NCBI GenBank assembly: GCA_902527245.1
Contig: CABZOI010000003.1
Location: 1-64,000 of the forward strand
Reading direction: 5' to 3'
DNA length: 64,000 bases
Source: an uncultured SAR92 cluster bacterium
GTDB taxonomy: Bacteria > Pseudomonadota > Gammaproteobacteria > Pseudomonadales > Porticoccaceae
This document shows, one piece after another, positions 19,184 to 27,817 of the stretch (position 1 is its first letter; the number at the start of each line of letters is the position of its first letter). Below the pieces are notes generated by a model. That model was given only the letters and a program-made list of their open reading frames with translations. It did not search any database and was not told the DNA's origin. Position numbers and translations under genes: made by a program.

Positions 19184-21010
19184 ATGAGTACAGTTAAGTC
19201 TATTTTTTCGTCACTTGGACGATTCTTAGAGAAAGCAAGAGCCATTATGTTGAATCTTGCTACCGCGTTCTTTTTGATTTTTTTTGCGATCATAATTATT
19301 GGAGGACTGACATCTGGACCTGAGGTTAAAGATCCAAGTGGCGGTGTGCTGTTACTTAATCCTGAAGGGGTGGTAGTTGATCAGGAGGTGTTTACATCAA
19401 ATTTTCCATTTGATCTCACTGTTGGGTCTCCAACAGATCAGATTCAAACGAGAGATCTTATACAAATAATTAGAGCATCAGTTGACGATGAGGATATTCC
19501 TGCCGTGTTTATTGATTTCTCATCTACAAACTTTGCTGGACCAACCACAGCGATAAACATTGCGAAAGAATTGAAAGCGCTCCGAGAATCTGGCAAACGA
19601 GTCATTGCTTTTAGTGATCGTTTATCTACCAGTTCTTATCTTATGGCTTCTCAAGCATCTGAGGTCTGGGTTCATCCTGTTGGAAGTCTCAGCGTTCGAG
19701 GACTTGGTGGAATGAGAAACTACAATAAAGAGCTTTTCGAGAATCTAAAGATCAATATACATAATTATTCACAGGGAGATTTTAAATCTGCGACTGAAAC
19801 AAGTTGGAGATCGAACATGTCTGAGAATGACAGGATTCAGAGAGAAGCGTTGCTATTTCCGATTTGGGATGAAATGAAAGCTCTCATGGCTGAAGGTCGT
19901 GAACTTGAAGCCAAAGATATTCAGTCTTTTGCAGATGATTACGTTGGATTTTTTGGTGAGGCGGCAATAGGAAATATTGCCTACGCTAAAGAAAATAACA
20001 TCATTGATGGTACGAAATCATTTCCAGAATTTCGTCAATATATGATTGAAAACTTTGGTCGAGATGAAGAAGCCAAAAGCGAAACTTACAAAACTATTTC
20101 TTTCAAGGAGTATGCAAAACAGATAAATAAGGACTTGTCTTTCAGTAGTAATCACATCGCTGTAATCACTGCTGAGGGTGCGATTATGGAGGGAGAAATC
20201 TCGCAAGGTGTTGCGGGTGCTACTGGAGTGGTAAAACAAATTAGGTCTGCACATGAAAACAAAAATACAAAAGCCATTGTCTTCAGAGTAAATAGCCCTG
20301 GTGGGTCGATTATTGCAAGTGAAATGATGCGAGATGAGTTGCTTGCTGCCAAGAATAAAGGTATTAGTGTGATTGTCTCCATGGGAGATTACGCTGCGTC
20401 GGGAGGAGTATATATCTCGACTCCAGCCGATTATATTTTTGCTGAACCCACTACCATCACAGGCTCGATAGGTGTGGCAATTGCGTTGCCAACACTGGAG
20501 AAGGCGATGGATTACATTGGCGTAAATTTCGACGGTGTTGTTACCTCTAAGTATGGTGGCTGGGATCCAACACAAGCTATTGATGATGACCTGGATAAAA
20601 TTTTTGCTAGCTGGGGTGCCGCCGCATACGATCGATTTGTTAACATTGTCGCGGAGTCAAGATCTCAATCTTACGAAGATATCAAAGAGATTGCAGGTGG
20701 CAGAGTTTGGATTGCAACGAGCGCCAAAGAAAAAGGGTTGGTGGATGAGATTGGGGGTATCGAGAATGCAATTACCTACGCTGCTAAGTTGGCAGAATTA
20801 GAAGATTATAAAGTGGAGTATTATGGTGAAGAGCTTTCTCCAAAAGAGCTTCTTCTTAAAGAGTTAATTGATAATTTTGATGTCTCTGTTGGGGAACCGA
20901 GAGTACTCCGAGCAATAAGTGATTTAACACAACTCTATGTGACATTAATGGGAATTCAAGAGCCGAAAGCATTATTAACTTGTGAGAATTGTTTGGTGGA
21001 TTTTGATTAG
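19184..21010 (+). CDS. sppA: Signal peptide peptidase SppA, 67 kDa type
   Basis: Membrane-bound serine/lysine protease that degrades cleaved signal peptides. I place the start at the ATG at 19184 because a GGAG site lies six bases upstream; an ATG four codons earlier lacks one. One N-terminal helix (about 22-44) anchors a tandem duplicated S49 domain. The general-base lysine is Lys201 (GDFKSATE) and the nucleophile Ser406 (AASGGVYIS), as in the long E. coli type. The C-terminal tail LTCENCLVDFD with two cysteines is unusual. A good intrinsic terminator follows. Confidence 0.93.
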   Translation: MSTVKSIFSSLGRFLEKARAIMLNLATAFFLIFFAIIIIGGLTSGPEVKDPSGGVLLLNPEGVVVDQEVFTSNFPFDLTVGSPTDQIQTRDLIQIIRASVDDEDIPAVFIDFSSTNFAGPTTAINIAKELKALRESGKRVIAFSDRLSTSSYLMASQASEVWVHPVGSLSVRGLGGMRNYNKELFENLKINIHNYSQGDFKSATETSWRSNMSENDRIQREALLFPIWDEMKALMAEGRELEAKDIQSFADDYVGFFGEAAIGNIAYAKENNIIDGTKSFPEFRQYMIENFGRDEEAKSETYKTISFKEYAKQINKDLSFSSNHIAVITAEGAIMEGEISQGVAGATGVVKQIRSAHENKNTKAIVFRVNSPGGSIIASEMMRDELLAAKNKGISVIVSMGDYAASGGVYISTPADYIFAEPTTITGSIGVAIALPTLEKAMDYIGVNFDGVVTSKYGGWDPTQAIDDDLDKIFASWGAAAYDRFVNIVAESRSQSYEDIKEIAGGRVWIATSAKEKGLVDEIGGIENAITYAAKLAELEDYKVEYYGEELSPKELLLKELIDNFDVSVGEPRVLRAISDLTQLYVTLMGIQEPKALLTCENCLVDFD

Positions 21011-21035
21011 GGGAGTTTTTAGAAATTGAGTTTAC

Positions 21036-21063
21036 AAATTAACTGGATTAACCGGTTAATTTT
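21036..21063 (+). terminator. Intrinsic terminator after sppA
   Basis: Inverted repeat AAATTAAC (21036-21043) and GTTAATTT (21055-21062), extended inward by a U-G pair and two G-C pairs to an 11-pair stem with loop ATTAA, followed by T residues. It lies 25 bases after the sppA stop and overlaps the last codons of the convergent gene at 21048. It may act in both directions. Confidence 0.7.
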
Positions 21064-22091
21064 CGCATTAATGACTCAAATATACCTCTCCTGAACCATT
21101 TCGACCAAGTAAAAGCGAAAATAGTTCCTAAAATGCAGAATATAATTGCAGCAACGAATGCTTGTGATGATGTATGAGTGCCGGTAAATCCAATAGCATC
21201 AATAAACCCCAAACCGACGATTATATGAAGAACATATAGGGTAAGGGTTTGTGTCCCAGCAGGAGCGATTAAAGAGTAAATTTTACTCTCTTTGAATTTT
21301 TCCGATACGAGTAAACAAAGACCTATGATAAATATAGCTGAGCCAGATGCTGCTAGAAAATAAAGTGGCATTGGTGGCATCGAATCAGTCATAAATAAAA
21401 ATTGAAGCTCAGAATCAGCAGGAATTACATAGCTTGAGATTATGAAACTCATGATTTCTGAAAATATTATTGCAATTAAACCCCAAGAAATCATTGTAAT
21501 CTGAACTTGTCTTTTCTTTAATAAAACTCGGCTCATAAGCATGCCAAGTAAGAAAAATCCTAACCAAGGAAAAACAGGATGGAATCCATTAAAGAATAGA
21601 TTTCGAGTGAATCCATCAATTGTCCAAAACCCGGTATAGGTAAGTTCTTCAAAATTCCAGCCTGATTCGTAATCAATGAAAAGCATCATGCTAAAAAAAA
21701 CTAGATTGAGAATACTTATAACCAATATCAGTGCTCGATTGCCGAAGGGAAGCAAAAAAACACCAAATAAAAAATAAAAGGCATAGTAATGCAAGATATC
21801 ACCCTCAAAAATAGTCATATTTAAAAGCCCTAAAATGAGCAAAAATATGGATCTCTTCACAATGGTGTTAACTGTTTGACTTTCTTTCTTAAAACTCGAT
21901 AGTCCAAGACCAATGCCTGCGAGAACTACAAAGGTAGCAGAGGCACGACCCTGTAATTGTCCTATAAATTCATTAAAGAATCCCTCATTGCTCTGAACTC
22001 CGTGTGACATGACAATATCAAAATTGACAAGAACCATGCCCACAAAAGCAAGATATCGAGCTATGTCCAGTCCAATTAATCGTTCACTCAT
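21048..22091 (-). CDS. DUF418/HGSNAT-like multi-helix membrane protein
   Basis: 347 residues with about ten hydrophobic segments. The N terminus (RLIGLDIARYLAFVGMVLVN) and the following GRASATFVVLAGIGLGLSS are typical of the large DUF418 / heparan-alpha-glucosaminide N-acetyltransferase-like group of membrane acyltransferases. Family function in bacteria is poorly known; transfer of an acyl group to a cell-surface sugar is the usual guess. It is convergent with sppA, sharing the terminator region. A 116-base gap separates it from the S46 peptidase gene upstream. Confidence 0.7.
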   Translation of the reverse strand: MSERLIGLDIARYLAFVGMVLVNFDIVMSHGVQSNEGFFNEFIGQLQGRASATFVVLAGIGLGLSSFKKESQTVNTIVKRSIFLLILGLLNMTIFEGDILHYYAFYFLFGVFLLPFGNRALILVISILNLVFFSMMLFIDYESGWNFEELTYTGFWTIDGFTRNLFFNGFHPVFPWLGFFLLGMLMSRVLLKKRQVQITMISWGLIAIIFSEIMSFIISSYVIPADSELQFLFMTDSMPPMPLYFLAASGSAIFIIGLCLLVSEKFKESKIYSLIAPAGTQTLTLYVLHIIVGLGFIDAIGFTGTHTSSQAFVAAIIFCILGTIFAFTWSKWFRRGIFESLMRKLTG

Positions 22092-22207
22092 ATGATTTTT
22101 CTAATCAAATAAAAACATCCAATATAGTATACGCTGCGGTACAGTCGCTGCTCTTATTCATGTTCCAGAGTGGCGTTAGTCAGGTGTTCGTGGAAGCAGG
22201 ATAATGT

Positions 22208-24346
22208 TTACTTAGTTATAGACAGCTCTTCCAAAATATTCTCTGCATTTTCTAATTTATCTAATGTCCATAAGAAATATCTTGAATCAACAGAGATAGT
22301 CCTTGCTTCCGGTATATACTTGTAATCCGCAATGATTGTTTCAAGCATTCCATCAAAAGCGAGACCAACCAGTTCAAAATCAGAATTTATCGTTGCTGAT
22401 CCTGAGTTGCCATTGGTAATGTCTAGGGTCGAGAGAAAATTAACGGGTACTGAATTAACGGGTTCGTAATAATAATCACCATAATCTTTTTTGTTGATAA
22501 GATTTAGTAATTTATCACTGGCATTAAATGGCTCTTCACCTGTGTGCTTCTGAGGAATACCCTCTAACCTTGTGAAGGGTTCGTATGTCAAACCATCCTT
22601 TAATGATACTGCTTTCACGTTTCCATAAGTTACTCTTAACGTTCCATTAGCATCTGCATACAGTTGTTTATTAGATGAGTTGTAATATTTTTTTAAAAGA
22701 CCTATGAATTTTGATTTAAGTAATTGTCTTTTTGCTCCTCTCTCTTCAGATTCTTTTTCGTATTTCATAGACTCATCGAAAGTCTCTTTCGCAAACAGGA
22801 TAAGGGGGTCATCAGAGTTATTTAATTCATCAAGGCTCATTGCCATCATTTCTGAAAAACTCTCCGAATTCTTAAATTTTGTTGAATAAATTTCATCTAC
22901 TTTATTGAGCATCGTTTCCTCGGATTCATCTAATTTAAGTAATTTGCTATAAACAGGTCTTCTGAAAGAAGGATCTATATCTTTATAAATCATCAGTCTA
23001 TCTTTAAATATTGCTTGGTCTACTCTTGGATCAAAAGAATAACTGAGCCTCTTTATTCTGTTGATCATTCTCTCTTGATCCCTATCCTGATATCCAGGTT
23101 TTCTCTCAGCATCAATTTTCTCTCTCTCTACAGCATTTCTATAAAGTGTTTTTGCTTGGGAAATGAGAGAAGAATTTCCGTAATATCTTCTTGCTATTGC
23201 TTTTTCTTGATCCTGATTAATTAAATCAAGTAACTCATTAAGATAATTTTTATCTTCATCTGATGCTTCATTTTTTACAAACTGTAAAAATTCATCCCAT
23301 TTCATTTTTTCAGTTTCAATAAGTTTAAAGTTATTTGCGCCATCTATTTGGCCAGATATTTTTTTGTAGTAGTTTTCGTAACCACTTTTTAGACCTCGAT
23401 ATTTAAGTTTGGAGCCGTCAGCTTGGTTAGTGTTCTCCTCCATCAACTCAATACCCCGTTTTAAAAATTTTACGGTCTCATGAAAGCCAATCTTTAAATC
23501 CCATTCAATTTCATTAAAAGTAATGGTTCTGTTTGTTCTACCTGGATAACCAACAACCATCACAAAGTCATTTTCATTTATACCTTTGGCAGAAACTTTT
23601 AAAAATGAATCAGATTTATAGGGGATATTATCTTCGTTATATTCTTTACTTGAGCCATCTTTTGCTGTGTACGCTCTTAGTAAAGCAAAGTCGCCTGTAT
23701 GTCTCGGATACATCCAATTATCGATTTCTCCGCCATACTCTCCAATGTAAGCAGGTGGCGCATAAACTAACCTGATGTCCTTGAGTTTTAAAACCTTTTC
23801 AAGTTTATAAGTCTCACCACTAAAGAAAGATCTTACTCTGCACTCAACTTCATCAGAAGTTTCACATTTTTTTATTATTTCTTTTTTGTTATCTTCAATA
23901 ATCTTGGCTCTATCTATGGCTTTAGTATCATCAGTCAATCCATCTAAGACTTGTTTTGTAATATTGCTGCTTTCTAGAGTGACATAGACTCTTGCTCCCG
24001 GTGCAGATCTTTTTTCAGCATCTTTTGTCCTCGCAACAAAACCAGTTTCAAATAAATCTGTTTCAGCATTGGAATTAAATTGTAAATATGAACCCTCGAT
24101 ACAATGATAATTTGTAGCTATTAAGCCTTCATTCGAGACAAAAGCAGCAGAGCATCCACCCAGACTGACGATTGCGCTCATGGGATGTTTAAATAAATCG
24201 CTAACATTTGAAACATTACCCTGGTAACCACTAGCACGAAGTTCTTTTTGCAGTAATGCCATTTGGTATGGTTCCCACATTCCTTCGTCAGCAAATATGT
24301 TTAAACTAAAAAATATGGTAAAAACAAACAGATATTTTTTACTCAT
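22208..24346 (-). CDS. Exported S46-family dipeptidyl peptidase (DPP7/DPP11-like)
   Basis: Periplasmic serine exopeptidase releasing dipeptides from peptide N termini. A signal peptide (1-19, ending NIFA) precedes the family opening EGMWEPYQM. The catalytic residues line up with the known S46 enzymes: His81 (NYHC), Asp219 (HTGDFALLR) and Ser648 (GNSGSAT), with S648 at the same number as in P. gingivalis DPP7. The position that is Gly in DPP7 and Arg in DPP11 (673) is Ala here by my count, so specificity is open. The 712 residues are full length. It fits peptide scavenging together with the S9 peptidase. Confidence 0.93.
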   Translation of the reverse strand: MSKKYLFVFTIFFSLNIFADEGMWEPYQMALLQKELRASGYQGNVSNVSDLFKHPMSAIVSLGGCSAAFVSNEGLIATNYHCIEGSYLQFNSNAETDLFETGFVARTKDAEKRSAPGARVYVTLESSNITKQVLDGLTDDTKAIDRAKIIEDNKKEIIKKCETSDEVECRVRSFFSGETYKLEKVLKLKDIRLVYAPPAYIGEYGGEIDNWMYPRHTGDFALLRAYTAKDGSSKEYNEDNIPYKSDSFLKVSAKGINENDFVMVVGYPGRTNRTITFNEIEWDLKIGFHETVKFLKRGIELMEENTNQADGSKLKYRGLKSGYENYYKKISGQIDGANNFKLIETEKMKWDEFLQFVKNEASDEDKNYLNELLDLINQDQEKAIARRYYGNSSLISQAKTLYRNAVEREKIDAERKPGYQDRDQERMINRIKRLSYSFDPRVDQAIFKDRLMIYKDIDPSFRRPVYSKLLKLDESEETMLNKVDEIYSTKFKNSESFSEMMAMSLDELNNSDDPLILFAKETFDESMKYEKESEERGAKRQLLKSKFIGLLKKYYNSSNKQLYADANGTLRVTYGNVKAVSLKDGLTYEPFTRLEGIPQKHTGEEPFNASDKLLNLINKKDYGDYYYEPVNSVPVNFLSTLDITNGNSGSATINSDFELVGLAFDGMLETIIADYKYIPEARTISVDSRYFLWTLDKLENAENILEELSITK

Positions 24347-24394
24347 CAGAAGTCCTCTAAGAATGAGGACTTGATTGTATGTTATTTGAGTATT
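24347..24394. repeat. 48-base repeat, copy 1
   Basis: Begins at the base directly upstream of the S46 start codon and matches 25117-25164 at 43 of 48 positions. Shared blocks are CAGAAGTCCTCTAA and TGATTGTATGTTATTTGAGT. Because both copies lie in front of genes for exported proteins, shared regulation or a small duplication are both possible. Confidence 0.75.
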
Positions 24395-24456
24395 GAACTA
24401 AATAAATTTAATGTTATGTATGGTTGGTTGGATAACGTATTTTTCTGTTACTAGCC

Positions 24457-24503
24457 GATGGTTTTTTGTTTTGGTCAACCCTTAAAAAATTCACTCGTTA
24501 GTT
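24457..24503. repeat. Diverged upstream repeat, copy 1
   Basis: GATGG...TTTTGG...GTCAACC...AAAAAAT...CACTCGTTA resembles 29346-29391 over about 47 bases with scattered changes and one indel. It lies shortly before an exported-protein gene, as does the other copy. It may be a remnant of a duplicated gene start. Confidence 0.4.
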
Positions 24504-24544
24504 TTGTTAGGTTTATTTACTTTTTAATAAGGAGATTATTCTTT

Positions 24545-25000
24545 ATGAAGTATCAAATTTTGACAATAATCTTATTGTGCCCTTTCATTTTTTCAGCAAC
24601 GGCTTTGGAAGACTCAGCTAAGAATCGTGAGTATCACGCAACGCGCTATATGACTGCCATGTCCACTGAGGGGATGCTTCAAGATTTTGTTGAAAATATG
24701 TCAATGAACGTGCCTCCAGAGGCCAGGGAAGGCTTCAGAGCTGCGATTCTTTCCTATATGGACATATCTGAGATATATAAAACCTCTCATAGCTTACTTG
24801 TAAAATATTTTACCGCTGCAGAGTTGGAATCATTAGCTGATTATTATAGCTCGCCCCTAGCACAATCCGCCCACAAAAAGATGGGTGCTTACGCGGCAGA
24901 ACTTGTGCCTGTAATTCAGGCTGAAGCATCCAAAGCTATTGCAGAAATGCAAAAAGCAGAAATGGAGAAAAACAGATCATTACCTGATGTTCAGGAGTAA
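24545..25000 (+). CDS. Exported DUF2059-like protein
   Basis: 151 residues. The longer open frame reaches back to 24458, but the ATG at 24545 has a GGAG site ten bases upstream and opens a clean signal peptide (MKYQILTIILLCPFIFSATA). The body is helical: LVKYFTAAELESLADYYSSPLAQSAHKKM is the DUF2059 pattern, a family of periplasmic proteins of unknown function. The C terminus is rich in Ala, Glu and Lys. The family name is moderately certain, the function is not known. Confidence 0.75.
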   Translation: MKYQILTIILLCPFIFSATALEDSAKNREYHATRYMTAMSTEGMLQDFVENMSMNVPPEAREGFRAAILSYMDISEIYKTSHSLLVKYFTAAELESLADYYSSPLAQSAHKKMGAYAAELVPVIQAEASKAIAEMQKAEMEKNRSLPDVQE

Positions 25001-25279
25001 AAATATTTTAAATGTTTGAGAGAATTCAAATATAGGGAAAACAATCCCTCTAGTGACTAAATATAGAATCAAATTTTATTTGAAGATCCACTATGCAGTG
25101 AAAAACTCAACAGATTCAGAAGTCCTCTAAAAATATGGATATGATTGTATGTTATTTGAGTATTAGAAGTGATTAATATTTAATTTCTAAATGAAAACTC
25201 TGCACTTTAGGAGAGATCAAATAAGTTGTTGTCTGATCTGTTGTTGATTAGTTTACGTCTAAAGAAAAAGGAGGTTATT
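25001..25279. other. Intergenic region with second copy of the 48-base repeat
   Basis: No gene is visible in these 279 bases. They hold the repeat copy at 25117-25164 and, at the 3' end, a strong AAGGAGG ribosome site (25268-25274). A short open frame beginning at 25226 runs into the next gene but its first codons lack a ribosome site and encode no signal peptide. Confidence 0.6.
25117..25164. repeat. 48-base repeat, copy 2
   Basis: Matches 24347-24394 at 43 of 48 positions in the same orientation. It lies 115 bases before the start of the His-rich small protein gene. Confidence 0.75.
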
Positions 25280-25513
25280 ATGAATTTTATAAAATTTATT
25301 GCTTTAATTTGCACTATTATATTTTTTTCTTCGTCCTCTTATGCGAGCCACTGTGGTGGTAGCCATACTCATGATCACAAGAAAATGGCTGAGAAAAAAG
25401 AAACTTTAAAAGAACCAGTGATGGAAGAAGCTTCAGAGGTGGCCATTGCCTCAAATTCTGAGGAAGATTCTGCAGAGGATCAAGATTCAGAATCGGACAC
25501 TGAGACTAGATAA
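25280..25513 (+). CDS. Small exported His- and acid-rich protein
   Basis: 77 residues. The ATG at 25280 follows a near-perfect AAGGAGG site by five bases. A signal peptide (about 1-20, ending SYAS) is followed by a His-rich segment, SHCGGSHTHDHKK, and a long acidic tail of Glu, Asp and Ser. The His/Cys cluster suggests metal binding in the periplasm, but there is no known family I can name. The stop is followed by a GC-poor gap and the convergent lipoprotein gene. Confidence 0.7.
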   Translation: MNFIKFIALICTIIFFSSSSYASHCGGSHTHDHKKMAEKKETLKEPVMEEASEVAIASNSEEDSAEDQDSESDTETR

Positions 25514-25566
25514 CTAAATGGGTGATGAGGAGAGTTTACCAACAAGTTTACTCTCCTCAATCGTTT

Positions 25567-26061
25567 TTAGTCGTAATCGAACTCCCGCGAAACGACATTA
25601 GAATTTAAGAATTTTATCTTGTAGATGCCGGCTTGCTCAATTAAGTAGGCGCTCTCCATCCAATGAAGTTTTGCAGTCATCTCATTACCATGCTTAAACA
25701 CGCCTTTATTGATGTAACTCACGTGTGCTGATCCAGTATCCAATGAAATATCAAACTCGCTCAGCTTCCATGAGGTTTCAATCAAGGGAGCAACATTTGG
25801 ATCGACATGTGTCACGAAATCATGGAACCGCTCAATATCCATCACTTCACCAGCTTCAAAAATTTTAAAATCCTCGGTAACAACTTCATTGAGCAGTGCC
25901 CGTTTGTAATTGTTTACATCTAGAACCTCAAAAAAGCGCTCCATAGTCTGAATTACTTTTTGCTTAGCCACTTCACTGTTTTGAATTGAAGAGTCCATAC
26001 ATCCCATTACTGAGAATAATGTAAAAAAAGAGAAATAAATAAATAAAATTAAAGCTCTCAT
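25567..26061 (-). CDS. Lipoprotein with NTF2/SnoaL-like fold
   Basis: 164 residues from the ATG at 26061; the frame is open twelve codons further upstream, but this ATG gives a proper lipoprotein signal, MRALILFIYFSFFTLFSVMG followed by the lipidated cysteine. The body resembles the SnoaL/DUF4440 fold: MERFFEVLDVNNYKRALLNEVVTEDF, later GSAHVSYINKGVF and LHWMESAYLI. Such domains bind small hydrophobic molecules or act as scaffolds; no catalytic assignment is possible. It is the third minus-strand gene after the amidase and the 53-residue ORF. Confidence 0.65.
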   Translation of the reverse strand: MRALILFIYFSFFTLFSVMGCMDSSIQNSEVAKQKVIQTMERFFEVLDVNNYKRALLNEVVTEDFKIFEAGEVMDIERFHDFVTHVDPNVAPLIETSWKLSEFDISLDTGSAHVSYINKGVFKHGNEMTAKLHWMESAYLIEQAGIYKIKFLNSNVVSREFDYD

Positions 26062-26109
26062 TTTATAATAATAACCTTTGGTTTCAGGGAATTTCAAATA
26101 TAGACGAAC

Positions 26110-26271
26110 CTACTTCTGCCAGTCACTTTTTAAAGAATCTAATTCTATTCGAAGCTTGTCTATTTCCGTTGAAAGACTAGCGAGTCTCCTTTCAAATTTA
26201 TCTGCATTATATATATACAAAGTTATAAATATTGCTAAACAAACGTTGATTACCTTCTGCCAATTATTCAC
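26110..26271 (-). CDS. Small membrane/coiled-coil protein coupled to the amidase gene
   Basis: A 53-residue frame starting with GTG, which overlaps the amidase stop codon region by eight bases. A full AGGAGG site (26281-26286) inside the end of the amidase gene lies nine bases before the GTG, the strongest argument that it is real. The product has one hydrophobic helix (about 8-22) followed by a charged helix with heptad spacing (FERRLASLSTEIDKLRIELD). Orientation suggests a single-pass protein with a cytoplasmic or periplasmic coiled coil. No family is recognised. Confidence 0.7.
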   Translation of the reverse strand: MNNWQKVINVCLAIFITLYIYNADKFERRLASLSTEIDKLRIELDSLKSDWQK

Positions 26272-27679
26272 TAAAGCTTACCTCCTGTGTGTTATTAAGA
26301 TCTATAAATTTCTCCAGGGCAGATGCATAACTAATTATTTCTTTGTCAGTCCAACGGGCACCTATTATAGAGACTCCAACTGGAAATTTATTTAAGGTGA
26401 AAAAAGGAATTGTGATATGAGGCATGCCTGTATGTGCTGCATATCCTCCATTTCCAAATTGAATGCTTTTTTTAATGGCGGCAGAATCTCCCCCGATGTA
26501 ATCGATTCGCCATGCCGGGCCACGCGTGAGCCCAATGAATGCGTCTAATTTATTTTGTTCTAAAATAGCTAATGTATCACGATAAGAGTTCTTTAATTTC
26601 CATTTTGAAAACCAATAACGAAAAATATTTCTACTTTCCGAAGATAAATATAAAATATCTTGGCCAAAGTGAGGCATAACCTTGTCAGAATTAGCATCGT
26701 TAAATGCAATGATGTCTTCAAGCGTTTTAATTTTTGAGTTTGAGTTTTTAAGGTACCTCTCTAAACCCTCTCTGAATTCATAAAGTAAAACATAGTACTC
26801 CTGGTCACTAGGGTAGACTCGCGTGTCTTTAAATGTGACCAATTCGCCGCCTAAGGATTCAATTGCTGACTTCAGTTTTTTATGAAAAGTTTTAATTTCA
26901 TCACTTTGATTTCGCGGCTCTAGCAAACCGAACCTAAGTCCATCCAAGTTTGAATTGAGAGTGGCTTCGTGAAAATTAAAATCAAAATCTTTGGGTATTT
27001 TGTGGGTTGCAGGATCATTGAAGTCAAAGCCTGATATCACTTCGAGTAATTTCGCGATCTGAGCTACGGTTCGCCCCATGGGTCCAGCGGTATCCTGTGA
27101 TGAAGAAATCGGTACTATTCCTGATCTACTTACTAATCCTACAGTTGGTTTGAACCCCACGATACCATTAATTGATGCAGGGCAAGAGATTGAGCCATTT
27201 GTCTCTGTGCCAATGCTAACATTTACAATACCGGATGCGACTGCTACAGCAGATCCTGAACTTGAACCGCAAGGATTAAATTCTTTACCCAACGGATGAG
27301 TCGTTTGTCCCCCGTAGCTTGACCAACCACTAACCGAGCTTGTCGATCTAAAATTGGCCCATTCAGATAAGTTTGCTTTGCCAATAATGACGTAATCTGT
27401 TTCGATTAATTTATCTACCAGAAATGCATTGGTAGACGCTACGTTGTCGGCTAAGGCGAGCGATCCTGCTGAAGTAACTTGACTTTTTATATCAATATTG
27501 TCTTTTACGACGATATGCACTGAATTAGGGTTCGAGCTGTATGAATATTCTTTTATTAGTGAATTGTTGGGATCAGTCTCGCGCGAGAGTAAAAACGCAG
27601 ATGCGTCTATTGCTTGGGTGCAGAGTAAACTTACGCACAAACAAATGTATATCCATCTAGGTCTTAGTTTCATATACAT
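26264..27679 (-). CDS. Exported amidase-signature-family amidohydrolase
   Basis: Hydrolase of the amidase signature family with the Ser-cisSer-Lys triad: Lys59 (VVKDNI), Ser139 in the CGSSSGSA loop and Ser163 in TETNGSISCPA; the 24-residue spacing between the two serines equals that in FAAH. The glycine-rich loop is modified from GGSSGG to CGSSSG. Residues of about 8-28 form a signal peptide, so it acts outside the cytoplasm, which rules out GatA. The substrate is unknown. The 53-residue gene is translated from its end. Confidence 0.88.
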   Translation of the reverse strand: MYMKLRPRWIYICLCVSLLCTQAIDASAFLLSRETDPNNSLIKEYSYSSNPNSVHIVVKDNIDIKSQVTSAGSLALADNVASTNAFLVDKLIETDYVIIGKANLSEWANFRSTSSVSGWSSYGGQTTHPLGKEFNPCGSSSGSAVAVASGIVNVSIGTETNGSISCPASINGIVGFKPTVGLVSRSGIVPISSSQDTAGPMGRTVAQIAKLLEVISGFDFNDPATHKIPKDFDFNFHEATLNSNLDGLRFGLLEPRNQSDEIKTFHKKLKSAIESLGGELVTFKDTRVYPSDQEYYVLLYEFREGLERYLKNSNSKIKTLEDIIAFNDANSDKVMPHFGQDILYLSSESRNIFRYWFSKWKLKNSYRDTLAILEQNKLDAFIGLTRGPAWRIDYIGGDSAAIKKSIQFGNGGYAAHTGMPHITIPFFTLNKFPVGVSIIGARWTDKEIISYASALEKFIDLNNTQEVSFSE

Positions 27680-27740
27680 AGGATATACTTTAACTATAAA
27701 TAACTAAAACCCTGAATTTTTTTGATGCAGCAAAGAGAAG

Positions 27741-27790
27741 TGGTGGGCCTGGGAGAACTCGAACCTCCGACCAATGGATTATGAGTCGGA
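27741..27790 (-). pseudogene. 3' fragment of a tRNA(CAT) gene, copy D
   Basis: On the minus strand these 50 bases read as the anticodon loop (CTCATAA), variable region TTGGTC, a T-arm GGAGGTTCGAGTTCTCC and a 3' end CAGGCCCACCA. The 5' half (D-arm and 5' acceptor strand) is missing. Relative to the intact tRNA-Ile at 34845-34921 it differs at several places but the T-stem still pairs, so it derives from a related, functional tRNA rather than from decay of the local one. It looks like the att fragment left at the far end of an integrated element. Confidence 0.7.
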
Positions 27791-27817
27791 TGGCACTAGA
27801 GTTAGTGACCTCTAAAG

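Noticed and set aside
20018-20575. 185-residue open frame antisense to sppA
   Set aside because: It is a shadow of sppA on the opposite strand; composition and lack of a ribosome site argue against it.
24458-24544. N-terminal extension of the DUF2059-like gene
   Set aside because: The later ATG at 24545 has a clear ribosome site and opens a proper signal peptide; the extension is basic and hydrophobic without a pattern.
27741-27790. Functional tRNA at fragment D
   Set aside because: No D-arm or 5' acceptor strand can be found upstream of the anticodon, and the anticodon stem does not pair.
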